Positions 19,901 to 29,554 are shown, numbered from the stretch's first letter. The stretch is 64,000 nt of DNA from DATFVA01 sp963832715 (GCA_963832715.1 CAWHVB010000006.1:1-64000); one strand, 5' to 3'. Notes: generated by a model from the letters alone, not told the origin. Numbers and translations are program-made.

Positions 19901-20985
19901 ATGAGATGCTGCGGGCCCTAATAAACTACTCACCTTTGAGCATAATTCTGCTTGACAAAGAAGGAAAAACGGAATTATGGAACCCGGCGAGCGAACGGCT
20001 ATTCGGATGGAGCAGCGCAGAGGTACTCGGCAAAGAAATTCCCACGGTACCGGAAGAAAAGAGAAATGAGCACATAGCGCTGAGAAGCACGATAATGAGA
20101 GGCGAAACTATCACAGGAAAAGAGGTAGTGAGAAAACGCAAGGACGGTAAAAATATTATTATCAGTTTATCAGCTTCACCTCTTTTTGATTCAGAACATA
20201 ATCCCATAGGTATTTCATCATTTCACGTAGATATCACTGAAAAGAAAAAAGCCGAGAAGGAAAGGGAGAAATTATTTAAGCAGATAACTTCCGCTAGGAA
20301 CAGACTGAAGATACTGTCATCAAAGCTTATAAGTGTGCAGGAAGCGGAGAAAAGAAATATTTCAAGAGAACTGCACGATGAAATAGGTCAGCTGCTGACT
20401 GCTGTAAAAATTGAACTGCAGAGAATAAAAACGGACTCCGATTCGGATGAAATAAAGACCCTTGCTGCAGATTGCACCATACTGGTAGAAAAGAGTATTT
20501 CTGTTGTAAGGAACCTTTCCATTGAACTCAGACCTTCAATAATAGATGACCTGGGCCTGGCTGCTTCGATAAGGTGGTATACGGACAAATTCAGCCAGAG
20601 AACATCGATACCAATTGATGCGGAAATAAAGGAAATTGACAAGATCCTATCGCCTGAGTGCGGCATCACAATATTCAGGGTATGTCAGGAAGCACTAACC
20701 AATATTGCAAAACATTCGCTGGCTGATTATGTTAGGGTTGTTCTTTATCAAAATAAAAATTTCGTTACCCTGACAATTGAAGATAACGGTAAAGGATTTG
20801 ATGTTCAGAAAGCACTGAGGCAGGCAGCGGAAGGTAAAAGTCTGGGTTTGCTGAACATGCAGGAAAGAGTTGAATTAATAGGCGGCAAATTCAGTATGAA
20901 ATCTTTAAAAGGTTCAGGCACTTCCATTAAAGTGTCATGCCGGATAGAAATAAATGAAAACAACCAGGGTAATATTAGCAGATGA
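16978..20985 (+). CDS. Nine-PAS sensor histidine kinase (HisKA_3/NarX-like core)
   Basis: 1335-aa cytoplasmic kinase with no membrane segment. About nine PAS modules run head to tail from residue 1 to 1085. The pair at about 600-845 look like a recent tandem duplication (both contain the pattern MFVYD.ETY, IMDIRP and IVLANDVT). The core is HisKA_3 with RELHDEIGQ, the acceptor His being H1133, and an ATPase domain with DNGKGFD and GLLNMQERVELIGG, as in NarX/DegS-type kinases. Its last 32 bases overlap the start of the NarL-type regulator at 20954, so the two form a cognate pair in one transcript. The sensed signal is unknown; many PAS copies suggest several small ligands or redox cues. Confidence 0.9.
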   Translation: MENGNIQKLLDINPDAVFIAEKDSGRIKHYNKIFSRKLKDRTDLIQKNLFEITAPSEKEGVDSLLNSKVCEGVFHFIDSDGSLTRQWLYSEEFDQESVLISFKHDLKSSESNYRAELIDNLNDAVIAADLNLEITAWNKAAERIYGYTEKEALGRNVIDLLQTEMTENERRKYLFDMETRGSVQQVVTRKHKNGTPVFTEANTISIHDENGKISGYVSVNRDVTARLLTLEKLKRSEERYRKLFDENPLPILIYKEGDYSILRANNAAVNKYEYSPAEFINLTIADIMVPEAHSILKAIEAGDDREKREGRFFSLSKSGKRIYIEYTSTRIRYKEFNARLVVINDITEKQKTEEKLYDYSSKLETIVKNLPMVLLELDESGNFILQKGKALSSAGFQEGQLVGQPAAEILGEIEVTQPNGEVIRVDKVIPRVLSGEIVAGHTNMSGRYFDNYFVPVKNDNEKVTGLLGVCLDITERVEFEKSYHATEERFRLIAENTSELISMVSGGKYMYISPSYERVLGYSTDELKQMGPLSLVHHDDLPALRHWQEAGMLQFRVKNKNGRWHWVEGESFAISGDPVIVVGIARDVTQRKLAEERLRDSEERYRLLFERNPSPMFVYDEETYRFTAANESAVIHYGYSKEEFLGMTIMDIRPEEDLPALNHILVNQRQGMNKFGVWRHRKKNGELINVDITTHKISFNGKPSWIVLANDVTDKVKAERALRQNEEKYRLLFDNNPLPMFVYDQETYKFLDVNHSAIDRYGYTKEEFLEMSIMDIRPNVDASGFNELLRKRKNGMLKFGIWRHILKNGYIINVDLITHSISLNGRPARIVLANDVTEKVKAESAMRQSEEKYRQIVENANEGILLINSEADVTFINDKLADIIGYSKEEAEGRSVFEFIYKEDADDARDYIRKNADGEKEAFIFRFRHKEGTERWVTANAVPVMDESNKYSGGLALITDITQQRKAEAAYQRINEMLRALINYSPLSIILLDKEGKTELWNPASERLFGWSSAEVLGKEIPTVPEEKRNEHIALRSTIMRGETITGKEVVRKRKDGKNIIISLSASPLFDSEHNPIGISSFHVDITEKKKAEKEREKLFKQITSARNRLKILSSKLISVQEAEKRNISRELHDEIGQLLTAVKIELQRIKTDSDSDEIKTLAADCTILVEKSISVVRNLSIELRPSIIDDLGLAASIRWYTDKFSQRTSIPIDAEIKEIDKILSPECGITIFRVCQEALTNIAKHSLADYVRVVLYQNKNFVTLTIEDNGKGFDVQKALRQAAEGKSLGLLNMQERVELIGGKFSMKSLKGSGTSIKVSCRIEINENNQGNISR

Positions 20986-21622
20986 CCACAGCCTTGTAAG
21001 GGCGGGAATTAAATCTCTCCTTGAAGATTCAGACGGAGTTAAAGTTATTGGTGAAGCATCCAACGGACGCGAAGCCGTTGAGCTGACGGGAAAACTCAGT
21101 CCCGATATGGTTTTTCTTGACATTGCTATGCCCGAATTAAACGGGCTTGAAGCAGCGGCACGGATAAAAAAAGAATACCCGGAAGTTGAGATCATCATTC
21201 TTTCGATGCACCTGGACGAAGAGTATGTAATACAGGCTTTGAATGCAGGCGCATCGGGATACCTGTTAAAGGATTCGGCTCCGAACGAATTAAGAATGGC
21301 GCTGGAGATGGTGAGGGAAGGGAAAGTGTATATTAGTCCTTCTATCCCTCATGAGGTGATAGACGAATATACAGAGCGGCTGAAGAGAGCAGTCACTCCG
21401 GCAGAAGCCTCTGTAGAGAAAGAGAAACTAACTTCCCGTCAGAAGGAAGTGCTGCAGCTGATAGCCGAAGGAAACTCTACCAGGGAGATCGCTGCGAAGT
21501 TGTTTATCAGCATCAAGACAGTTGAAACTCACCGCGCACATATAATGAAAAAGCTCGGGATAAACGATGTGCCGGGGCTGGTGAAGTATGCAATCAGGAA
21601 GGGGTTGATTTTTCCAAGGTAA
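20954..21622 (+). CDS. NarL/FixJ-type response regulator
   Basis: 222 aa. Receiver domain 1-120 with acidic pocket D10/D11, phospho-acceptor D56 (FLDIAMP) and the conserved Lys in YLLKDS. A LuxR-type helix-turn-helix fills about 155-215 (LTSRQKEVLQLIAEG, SIKTVETHRAHIMKKL). It overlaps the upstream kinase gene by 32 bases, which implies translational coupling and a kinase-regulator pair. It should bind DNA as a dimer after phosphorylation. Target genes are not indicated by the sequence. Confidence 0.92.
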   Translation: MKTTRVILADDHSLVRAGIKSLLEDSDGVKVIGEASNGREAVELTGKLSPDMVFLDIAMPELNGLEAAARIKKEYPEVEIIILSMHLDEEYVIQALNAGASGYLLKDSAPNELRMALEMVREGKVYISPSIPHEVIDEYTERLKRAVTPAEASVEKEKLTSRQKEVLQLIAEGNSTREIAAKLFISIKTVETHRAHIMKKLGINDVPGLVKYAIRKGLIFPR

Positions 21623-21649
21623 AAGCAGGAAGGGGAAGGTGGAGTTTTG

Positions 21650-21790
21650 GAATGTTGGAGCGAACCGGAGAAGATGGGAAGATGGGAAATGAGAAGATAT
21701 GAGGATGAGAAGGTAAGAAGATGAGAAGATATGAGGATCTGAAGATTTGAGGATCAGAAGATTTGAGGATCAGAAGATAAGAAGGCGGGG
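21650..21790. repeat. Polypurine tract of GAAGATGAG/GAGGATCAG units
   Basis: Degenerate 7-10 nt purine-rich repeats between two signalling genes; the last units read GAAGATTTGAGGATCA twice. The remainder of 21623-21922 contains no gene. Confidence 0.7.
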
Positions 21791-21922
21791 TATTATCATC
21801 ACTTTTGGCTTAAAAATGTTAATATTTATCTGAAAAATCAGGGTTTCCCTGATTGTCTGGGAAGGATCTGAGGTATAAGTTAGGGGTGTAATTAATCATC
21901 GCTGAGAGATCAGGAGTTAAGA

Positions 21923-22303
21923 TTGCGCGTCGTACTTGTTGATGATAATGAGAATTTTCTGGAAACGCTTAGCAGGTATGTAAAAACATTTCCTAAGGTT
22001 GAAGTTGCCGGAAAAGCCGGCACAGGCGAAGAAGCAGTGGAAATGTGCCGTGAACTCAAGCCTGATCTTGTGCTGATGGATGTTAAAATGCCGGGCCTTA
22101 ATGGATTTGAAACCGCCCGGAAATTAAAATTACTTGATAATCCTCCAAGGATTCTGCTCTTATCTTTCAATGACAACCCCGAATACAGAATTGAATCGAT
22201 AAACTCAGGGGCAGATGGTTATTTAGCAAAATCTGAAATAAATTCGGGGCTGCTCCGGCAGATATCCTCTATATTCTCTATACGCTCCGGGGCTGCCTCA
22301 TAA
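21923..22303 (+). CDS. Stand-alone receiver domain (CheY-like)
   Basis: 126 aa, almost only a receiver domain: acidic pair D7/D8, phospho-acceptor D53 (LMDVKMP) and a Lys in YLAKSE. A TTG start is chosen because CAGGAG lies 7 bases upstream and the reading begins exactly at the first beta strand (MRVVLVDD). With no output domain, it would act by protein contact or as a phosphate relay. It sits between two kinases that lack their own adjacent regulator, so it may accept phosphate from either; that is inference. Confidence 0.85.
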   Translation: MRVVLVDDNENFLETLSRYVKTFPKVEVAGKAGTGEEAVEMCRELKPDLVLMDVKMPGLNGFETARKLKLLDNPPRILLLSFNDNPEYRIESINSGADGYLAKSEINSGLLRQISSIFSIRSGAAS

Positions 22304-22498
22304 AATAAAGTATTAAACGTCCCCGTGTTCTTTAATTTTGTGGATCATCGAAAAAAAAGTGCCCTCTTCTTTTAGAAGATCCTGATCTTTCCGGACAAAG
22401 AACCGGTGACGTTTTATATTCAAACTGCTATTCAATCTATATCCTGATTCAATTTAATAATCTTCCTTAAAAGGAAAGTTCAGTCTGATTTCTTGAGT

Positions 22499-25204
22499 AT
22501 GAAGTCTTTATACAAACTGGAAGAGAAACACAGCGCTCTTTTAATAGTACTGATCCTACTGATCCTGCTTTCACTGTCTGCAGCGGGGTATTTATATTTT
22601 CGCGGTCAGAAAGAAGAAGTTAAGAAATACATGCGGCAGGAACTGATGACAATAGCCGCATTAAAGCAGGCACAGGTATCCCAGTGGCTGAAGGAAAGAA
22701 AAGGGGATTGTGAAGTAATAAGAAACAATCCGCAGACTGCCCTCCGTTTCTATAATTTATTACAACAAAGGAATGCATCGGCCGAGCAGGAATTAAAGCT
22801 CTGGATGAAATCCCGTCTGACCAGTTATAACTACGAGAACATATTCTTTTTTGACCGTAATAAAAAATTAGTATTACGGGTGGGCGAATCTGAGGAAAAA
22901 GATTTTAATGACAGGTTTTATTTTTTGCTGGATAAAGCGGATAAAACCGGAGAAACGGTATTTTCCGATCTTTACGTGGCGGGTGTACACGAAGAATACG
23001 ACATCGACTATTTTGTCCCGCTCTCACTCAACAGGGAGAATAAAGCGAGAGCGGGATTTATTGTATTAAGAGCAGACCCAAAAACCTTTCTATATCCTGT
23101 AATTAGTGCCGACAAAGTAAATCAATCCAGCCTTAAAAATATATTATATGAGATCAAGGATGACAGGATAGACATTTTAAGTCCCCTGTCTGATTTTAAA
23201 AGATCAGTCAGCATAGAGCAATCGACTGAACTCATACAGACCGACAGAGATACCGTATTAGAAGGGTTCGACTATAATAACAATGCTGTAATAGCTGCTT
23301 CGGTAAAGATCCAGGGGAGTCCCTGGTACCTTGTTTCACAGATCGATCAAAAAGAAATCTACTCTGTACTGAATCAGCAGGAAACAATGATATTAATTAT
23401 CTCGGGGCTGATAGTTATAGCGGCTTTTATAGGCATTGGTTTTATATGGCGCGACAGGCAGGCGAAATTCTACAAGCAGCTTTACGAGCAGCACTCTGAA
23501 ACAAAAACCCTTGAGCTCCGGCTTGATTACCTGGTTAAATATGCAAATGATATTATAATGGTCGCGAATTCGGACGGACAGATCATTGAATTCAATGATG
23601 CAGCAGGCAGGTTCTACCAGTACAGCAAAGAAGAATTATATTTAATGAAATATGATACCTTAAGAGCTCCGGGGTACAAGATACAATCGATGAGTAATTT
23701 TTTTAAGGAGATTGAAAAGCGTAACGGGAAGGTATACGAATCTCTGCATGCAAGGAAGGATGGTACAATTGTACCTGTGGAGGTAAGCGCAAGGGTCATA
23801 GAAAAGAACGGAAGGGTATTTCTGCAGCTGATCATCAGAGATATCACGGACAGGAAAGAAGCCGAACTGGGAATGAACCGGCTTAACAGGCTATATGAAA
23901 TTACGGGCGCCATAAATAAAGTAATCACACGGAAACAGCTGCTGGACGAGATGCTTGATGAGATCTGCAGGGTTACTGTAGAAGCCGGTAAATTCAGGCT
24001 GTGCTGGATAGGAAAACTGAACGGGGATGAAGTAATTCCTGCTGCGTGGGCCGGAACGGAGGAAGGCTATCTATCAAATCCCGGGTTTACGGCAGGCAAT
24101 AATCCCCCAGGAAACGGGCCGGTCGGTAGATCAGTCAGAACACGTAAGGTTCATTATTCTAATGATATTGGTAAGGACCCTCAAATGGTTCACTGGGCTG
24201 CTGAAGCTTCGAAGAGAAACCTTAATTCTGCTGCTTCAGTTCCGCTGGTAGCGGACAGCGAAGTGATCGGGGTTTTTGTGGTTTACGCTTCCGAGAAGAA
24301 CTATTTCAACACAAGCGAATTGAAACTGCTTGAGGGAGCGGGTCAGGACATAGCATTTGCAATCCGGAGAATTAAAGACGAAGAAGAAAAAGAAAGAATA
24401 AACATTGAATTGAAGAAAAACGAGGCTGAGATTAAGAACCTGAATGAAAGTCTTGAGAGGAGAATAAAAGCAAGAACGGCACAGTTAGTAGCAGCGAACA
24501 GGGAGCTTGAAGCTTTTTCATACTCTGTGAGTCATGATCTGAGAGCTCCTCTCAGATCCATCGATGGTTTCAGTGAGGCTTTGATGCACGACTATAAAAA
24601 TTTACTTGACGAGACAGGTTTATCATATGTAAGCCAGGTAAGGCAGGCGAGTCAGCGAATGAGTCAGCTTATCGGGGATCTACTGACGCTCTCCCGCGTT
24701 ACACGGCACGAAATTCTAAAGCGGGATATTGATCTCAGCGGGATGGCCGCATCAATTTCAGAGGAACTTAAGAAGACCGAACCCGGGAGGAAAGTACAAT
24801 TTATAATCGAGCCGGGGATACATGACGAAGCAGATGAAACACTTATGCGGGCGGCTATTTATAACCTGCTTGAGAATGCATATAAATTTACATCGAAGAA
24901 AGAAGAAGCAATAATAGAATTTGGAAGACGCAATTCGAACGGGAAGGGAATTTATTTTATAAAAGACAACGGCTCGGGATTTGATCCCAGGTATGGAGCA
25001 AAACTCTTTGCCCCGTTTCAGCGGCTGCATTCTTACGAAGAATTTCCCGGGACCGGAATAGGGCTGGCCAACGTTCAACGTATTATAAGCAGGCACCAGG
25101 GAAAGATCTGGGTTGAGGCGGAGCTGAACAAGGGAGCCACATTCTATTTTACTCTCGAAGATTTAGAATATAAAGAAGATAACCGGGAAAATGAGCCAAA
25201 TTAA
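22499..25204 (+). CDS. Membrane-bound sensor histidine kinase (Cache-like/PAS/GAF)
   Basis: 901 aa from the ATG at 22499; a TTG six bases earlier is possible. Transmembrane segments at about 12-34 and 297-316 enclose a periplasmic domain of about 260 residues that resembles a double Cache sensor. Then come PAS (342-455), GAF (465-625), a coiled coil, HisKA with SVSHDLRAPLRS (acceptor His about 679) and an ATPase domain (747-894, NLLENAYKFTS, DNGSGFD, GTGIGLA). The core resembles the phytochrome-like/Cph1 kinase group. It should detect an external small molecule and phosphorylate a receiver, perhaps the lone receiver upstream. It lies 54 bases before the hybrid kinase. Confidence 0.88.
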   Translation: MKSLYKLEEKHSALLIVLILLILLSLSAAGYLYFRGQKEEVKKYMRQELMTIAALKQAQVSQWLKERKGDCEVIRNNPQTALRFYNLLQQRNASAEQELKLWMKSRLTSYNYENIFFFDRNKKLVLRVGESEEKDFNDRFYFLLDKADKTGETVFSDLYVAGVHEEYDIDYFVPLSLNRENKARAGFIVLRADPKTFLYPVISADKVNQSSLKNILYEIKDDRIDILSPLSDFKRSVSIEQSTELIQTDRDTVLEGFDYNNNAVIAASVKIQGSPWYLVSQIDQKEIYSVLNQQETMILIISGLIVIAAFIGIGFIWRDRQAKFYKQLYEQHSETKTLELRLDYLVKYANDIIMVANSDGQIIEFNDAAGRFYQYSKEELYLMKYDTLRAPGYKIQSMSNFFKEIEKRNGKVYESLHARKDGTIVPVEVSARVIEKNGRVFLQLIIRDITDRKEAELGMNRLNRLYEITGAINKVITRKQLLDEMLDEICRVTVEAGKFRLCWIGKLNGDEVIPAAWAGTEEGYLSNPGFTAGNNPPGNGPVGRSVRTRKVHYSNDIGKDPQMVHWAAEASKRNLNSAASVPLVADSEVIGVFVVYASEKNYFNTSELKLLEGAGQDIAFAIRRIKDEEEKERINIELKKNEAEIKNLNESLERRIKARTAQLVAANRELEAFSYSVSHDLRAPLRSIDGFSEALMHDYKNLLDETGLSYVSQVRQASQRMSQLIGDLLTLSRVTRHEILKRDIDLSGMAASISEELKKTEPGRKVQFIIEPGIHDEADETLMRAAIYNLLENAYKFTSKKEEAIIEFGRRNSNGKGIYFIKDNGSGFDPRYGAKLFAPFQRLHSYEEFPGTGIGLANVQRIISRHQGKIWVEAELNKGATFYFTLEDLEYKEDNRENEPN

Positions 25205-25258
25205 ATATGCCGGCATTTCATAAAGTAACGCAGAATAAACAGAGACATAGAGAAGCCA

Positions 25259-28200
25259 ATGAAACATGAAGGATCAGAGAAACCAATTACGATACTTATA
25301 CTTGAGGACCTGGACAGTGACTACGAACTTGTAAGCTTAGCTTTAAAAAGGTCAGGTATACAATTTTCCTCTTCCCGCGCTGTTTCAAGAGATGATTTTA
25401 CACAAGCGATAACCAAAAATCCGGACCTGATACTTGCCGATTACAACCTGCCTCAGTTTACAGCACTGGAAGCACTGAACATTATGAATGAGAGCGGACT
25501 GAAGATACCGTTCATCCTGGTTACTGGGACACAGACCGAAGAGGTTGCAGTGGAATGTATTAAGCAAGGGGCTGACGATTATCTTCTGAAATCCAACCTG
25601 ATAAGGCTGCCCAGCGCAATTGAGCACGTCCTGAGCAATAAAAAAGTAGAGGCAGAGAAGGAAGAGGCTCTGGCACGGCTTGAGAACTCGGAGTTAAAGT
25701 TCAGGACATTATATGAATCGATGCCTTTCCCGGTTATAATCTACAACCCGGAAAATTTTGAAATTCTTGATGTGAACAGGGCTGCGTCGAATTTATACGG
25801 CTATACAAACGAAGAATTCGTTACATTGAACCTTTCCGCGATACGTCCCCCCGAAGAAGTTAAAAATCTTGCGCACAAAAAAGAGTTGTACCTGGAAAAC
25901 GAAGCCAGCTATCTTGGGGAATGGAAACATATGAACAGGAAGGGGGAAGTATTTTATGTGGAGATATACAATTACCCCGTAGTTCTTAAAGGAATAAAGT
26001 CGAGAGTTTCAATCATCCATGACATCACCGACAGAAAGAAGGCATCGGATGCACTGCTGAGGAGTGAAAAAAGATACAGATCGGTATTTGATGAAGCTCC
26101 GATCGGGATAAGCAATGTTAATGCTGAAGGAATAATGATCAATGCAAACCCTACATTAGAAAAGATGCTAGGTTATGAAAAAAATGAGCTGACCGGCAAA
26201 TCCATGCTGGACATTACATTTCCGGAAGATCGTAATATTAATAAAATTCAGCTTACTGACGTAGTTGCAGGAAGACAAAAAGCTTTAAGAGTTGAAAAAA
26301 GATATTTAAAAAAGGACGGCGAGATTGTCTGGGCTAATGTTAAGGTATCAGGTGTATATAATGATAAGAATGAGTTTCTGTACACAATATCAATGGTTGA
26401 AGATATAACCGAAAAAAAGAACCAGGAGAGCGCACTTATTGAAAGCGAAAAAAGCTATAAAGGACTGTTCAATTCAATCAATGATCCCATTTACATCCAG
26501 GACAAGAACGGCTGCTTTATTGATGTAAACGAAGGCGCGCTGAGGATGTACGGTTATTCGAAAACGGAGATGATAGGAAGAGACCCTTCACTATTGAGCG
26601 CCCCGGGTATGAATGATGTTGAAGAGACGCTTAAGAAAGTTCAGGAAGCATTCCAGGGCAGACCGCAGAGGTTTGAATGGTGGGGCAGAAAAAAGAACGG
26701 AGAAATATTTCCCAAAGAAGTTTCACTCAGTCCCGGCAGCTACTTCGGTATGAAAGTAGTAATTGCTGTTGCCAGGGATATAACGGACAGAAAAAAATAT
26801 GAAGAAAACCTGGCAAAAAGCGAGAAGAAGTACAGGGACCTGGCTGATTCCCTGCCGCAGATAATTTTCGAAACAGATAGGCAGGGAAACCTGGTTTATC
26901 TTAATAAGCAGGGGGCAGAAGCGATGGGTTACTCGCTTGATATGGTAGAGGAAGCTCCCAATGTATTTTCCTTCATTCATCCGGATGACAGAGATAAGGC
27001 AAGATTAAATTTTGCAAAAAACCTTGAGGGATTTGAAGGGAGAGGTAGAGAATACAGGCTGTTTAAGAATGACGGTACACTGATGGAATCAATGCTTTAT
27101 TCTTCACCAGTGATAGTTGAAGATAGAGTTGAAGGGATAAGAGGAATTATCATTGATATGTCTGAGAGGAAAAAAATAGAGAAGGCGCTACAGTCCTCGG
27201 AAGAAAAATACCGTCTGCTGTACGAGCAGAACCTGGCTGCCGTATTCAAAAGCACCATTGAAGGTGAGCTGATTGAATGCAACCCGACGCTTGCGAGGAT
27301 GTTCGGATATTCTTCTGCTGATGAATTAATGAAAAGCGGCAGAAGGCAGGTGGAGATGAATGAATCGATAAAGCTTGATGCAATTGAGCGTCTCTACAGA
27401 GAAAGAGAGATTAATAATGTTGAATTAAGGCTGAAAAAATTAAATGGAGAAGACATCTGGGTATTAGGAAATATAGGCTTAATTGTGAATGAAGATGACG
27501 GAGGTCTTGCCATACAGGGAACGCTTATCGACATTACCGATAAGAAGAAAGCGGAAGACCAGGCTATTATAATGGCAAGAGCTCTTACAGAAATCAGCGA
27601 GTCGGTGGTAATGAGTGATGACAACAGAAAAATTATTTTTGTGAATGAAGCTTTCAGGAAAAGCTATGGATATTCCAATGAAGAAATAATCGGGCAGAGT
27701 CCTCTCATCCTTAACTCGGATAAAAACGATCCCGGTCTGCAGGAGCAAATAAATGAAGCGACAAGAAAGGGAGGGTGGACCGGCGAACTTATTAATAAAT
27801 CCAAAGACGGCAGAGAATTCCCTATATTTTTATCGACATCACGCATTGAAGATAAAGCCTCAGGCAGAGCTACTTTTATTGCCATTTCGCGGGATATCAC
27901 CAGGCAGAAGGAATCGGAAACCATGCTGAAGGAAGCAAAGGAGAGAGCCGAGGAAATGAACAAGCTCAAATCGATCTTCCTTGCGAATATGAGTCACGAA
28001 TTACGGACACCAATGATCGGCATCCTTGGATTTGCAGGAATGATAACGGAGGACAGTCCCGACCCCGAAGTAAAGCAGATGGCCGGTACAATTGTAAAAA
28101 GTGCAAACAGGCTTACCGATACACTGAACCTCATTCTCGATCTTTCAAAGATTGAAGCCAATAAGTTAGATCTTCGGCTAAGGAACATAAAAATATCCGG

Positions 28201-29071
28201 GTTAATTGAAGAGTCGATTAATCACTATAAGTTAGCGGCGAGAGAAAAAGGCATCGGTCTAGATTCAGTGTTAAAAGATAAGAATATTTCATCGATGATT
28301 GACGAAAGATTATTCTCACAGGTTATAGGAAACCTCATTAACAATGCAGTGAAGTACACACTTGAAGGCAAGGTAGACGTCGTACTGAAAAAAGAAAATG
28401 AGTATGCAGTTATTAAAGTGATCGATACCGGGATAGGTATTTCCGAAAATAGTCTTAACATTATTTTCGAACCATTCAGGCAGGCGAGTGAAGGCTACAA
28501 TCGGAGGTTTGAAGGGACAGGATTAGGACTGACAATTACGAAGAAATTTGTGGAACTGATGAACGGAAGTATAGAAGTGGAGAGTAAATTGAATAAAGGT
28601 TCTGTATTTACACTTAAGTTTCCATTAAGTGTTGAACAAAACGAAGCTATAGAATTGCAGGCTGCGGAACGGCAGAATAAAGAAGGAAAACCGACCGGTA
28701 AAAAGAAGAATTCTCATCTTCTTTTGGTTGAGGATGACAAAATTAATGTTGATGTAATAAACCTTTTTCTGCGCGGTTACTGCAATGTTGATCATTCATC
28801 CTCGGCAACCGAGGCTATAAGGATGGTAAAGAACAAGAAGTATGACGCCATACTCATGGATATAAATCTTAAGGGGATGAGCGGACTTGACGCCGTGAGG
28901 GTGATCAGGGAGATGGATGAATACAGGCATACTCCTGTTGTTGCGGTAACAGCTTATGCAATGGCCGGAGACAAGAAAAGGTTTCTGAGCAACGGGTGTT
29001 CGCATTATCTTCCGAAGCCGTTCAGCAAGGTTGAGCTGATAGGGCTGCTGGAGGAGATATTGACGAATTGA
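25259..29071 (+). CDS. Hybrid sensor histidine kinase with N- and C-terminal receivers
   Basis: 1270 aa, no membrane segment. Order: receiver (10-130, acceptor D61 in LILADYNLP), six PAS domains (about 145-890), HisKA (MSHELRTPM, acceptor H913), ATPase (about 1010-1120, NLINNAVKYT, DTGIGIS, GTGLGLT) and a C-terminal receiver (1150-1268, acceptor D1201 in LMDINLKG, Lys in LPKPFS). A receiver at each end suggests input from another kinase and output through an internal phosphorelay; a histidine phosphotransfer partner is not encoded nearby. Likely co-transcribed with the kinase before it. Confidence 0.9.
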   Translation: MKHEGSEKPITILILEDLDSDYELVSLALKRSGIQFSSSRAVSRDDFTQAITKNPDLILADYNLPQFTALEALNIMNESGLKIPFILVTGTQTEEVAVECIKQGADDYLLKSNLIRLPSAIEHVLSNKKVEAEKEEALARLENSELKFRTLYESMPFPVIIYNPENFEILDVNRAASNLYGYTNEEFVTLNLSAIRPPEEVKNLAHKKELYLENEASYLGEWKHMNRKGEVFYVEIYNYPVVLKGIKSRVSIIHDITDRKKASDALLRSEKRYRSVFDEAPIGISNVNAEGIMINANPTLEKMLGYEKNELTGKSMLDITFPEDRNINKIQLTDVVAGRQKALRVEKRYLKKDGEIVWANVKVSGVYNDKNEFLYTISMVEDITEKKNQESALIESEKSYKGLFNSINDPIYIQDKNGCFIDVNEGALRMYGYSKTEMIGRDPSLLSAPGMNDVEETLKKVQEAFQGRPQRFEWWGRKKNGEIFPKEVSLSPGSYFGMKVVIAVARDITDRKKYEENLAKSEKKYRDLADSLPQIIFETDRQGNLVYLNKQGAEAMGYSLDMVEEAPNVFSFIHPDDRDKARLNFAKNLEGFEGRGREYRLFKNDGTLMESMLYSSPVIVEDRVEGIRGIIIDMSERKKIEKALQSSEEKYRLLYEQNLAAVFKSTIEGELIECNPTLARMFGYSSADELMKSGRRQVEMNESIKLDAIERLYREREINNVELRLKKLNGEDIWVLGNIGLIVNEDDGGLAIQGTLIDITDKKKAEDQAIIMARALTEISESVVMSDDNRKIIFVNEAFRKSYGYSNEEIIGQSPLILNSDKNDPGLQEQINEATRKGGWTGELINKSKDGREFPIFLSTSRIEDKASGRATFIAISRDITRQKESETMLKEAKERAEEMNKLKSIFLANMSHELRTPMIGILGFAGMITEDSPDPEVKQMAGTIVKSANRLTDTLNLILDLSKIEANKLDLRLRNIKISGLIEESINHYKLAAREKGIGLDSVLKDKNISSMIDERLFSQVIGNLINNAVKYTLEGKVDVVLKKENEYAVIKVIDTGIGISENSLNIIFEPFRQASEGYNRRFEGTGLGLTITKKFVELMNGSIEVESKLNKGSVFTLKFPLSVEQNEAIELQAAERQNKEGKPTGKKKNSHLLLVEDDKINVDVINLFLRGYCNVDHSSSATEAIRMVKNKKYDAILMDINLKGMSGLDAVRVIREMDEYRHTPVVAVTAYAMAGDKKRFLSNGCSHYLPKPFSKVELIGLLEEILTN

Positions 29072-29083
29072 GGAGAGGAAGAT

Positions 29084-29480
29084 GAATGGATGGATGAATG
29101 AATGGGTGAATGGATGAATGAATGAATGACCTGCCTACGTTTCACTTCGGCAGGCGGGATGGATGGATGACCTGCCTACGTTTCACTTCGGCAGGCAGGA
29201 TGGGTGAATGGGTGATTGAGTGATTGGGAGATTGAGTGAATGGGTGATTGGGAGATTGAGTGAATGGGTGAATGGGTGAATGGGTGAATGGGTGAATGGG
29301 TGAATGGGTGAATGGGTGAATGGGTGAATGGGTGAATGACCTGCCTACGTTTCACTTCGGCAGGCAGGGTGAATGAATGGGTGAATGGGAGATTGAGTGA
29401 ATGGGTGAATGGGTGAATGGGTGAATGAGTGAATGAGTGAATGAGTGAATGAGTGATTGAGTGATTGAGTGATTGGGGGA
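29084..29480. repeat. Minisatellite of 8-bp GAATGGGT units with hairpin inserts
   Basis: Tandem GAATGGGT/GATTGAGT-like units fill about 400 bases. They are interrupted three times by a segment with CCTGCC and GGCAGG arms around TACGTTTCACTTC (about 29131, 29171 and 29341). Non-coding; it separates two convergent transcription units. Confidence 0.85.
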
Positions 29481-29482
29481 AT

Positions 29483-29537
29483 GAGTTTAGAGTGGAGGGA
29501 ATTAAAGTGATAGGATTAATTTCTTCACTCTAAACTC
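29483..29537. terminator. Long inverted repeat between convergent genes
   Basis: Arms GAGTTTAGAGTG (29483-29494) and CACTCTAAACTC (29526-29537) are perfect complements with a 31-base loop. It lies 18 bases beyond the end of the cytochrome operon. It lacks a T-run, so a terminator role is only possible. Confidence 0.3.
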
Positions 29538-29554
29538 AAGAGTCATTATCTTAC

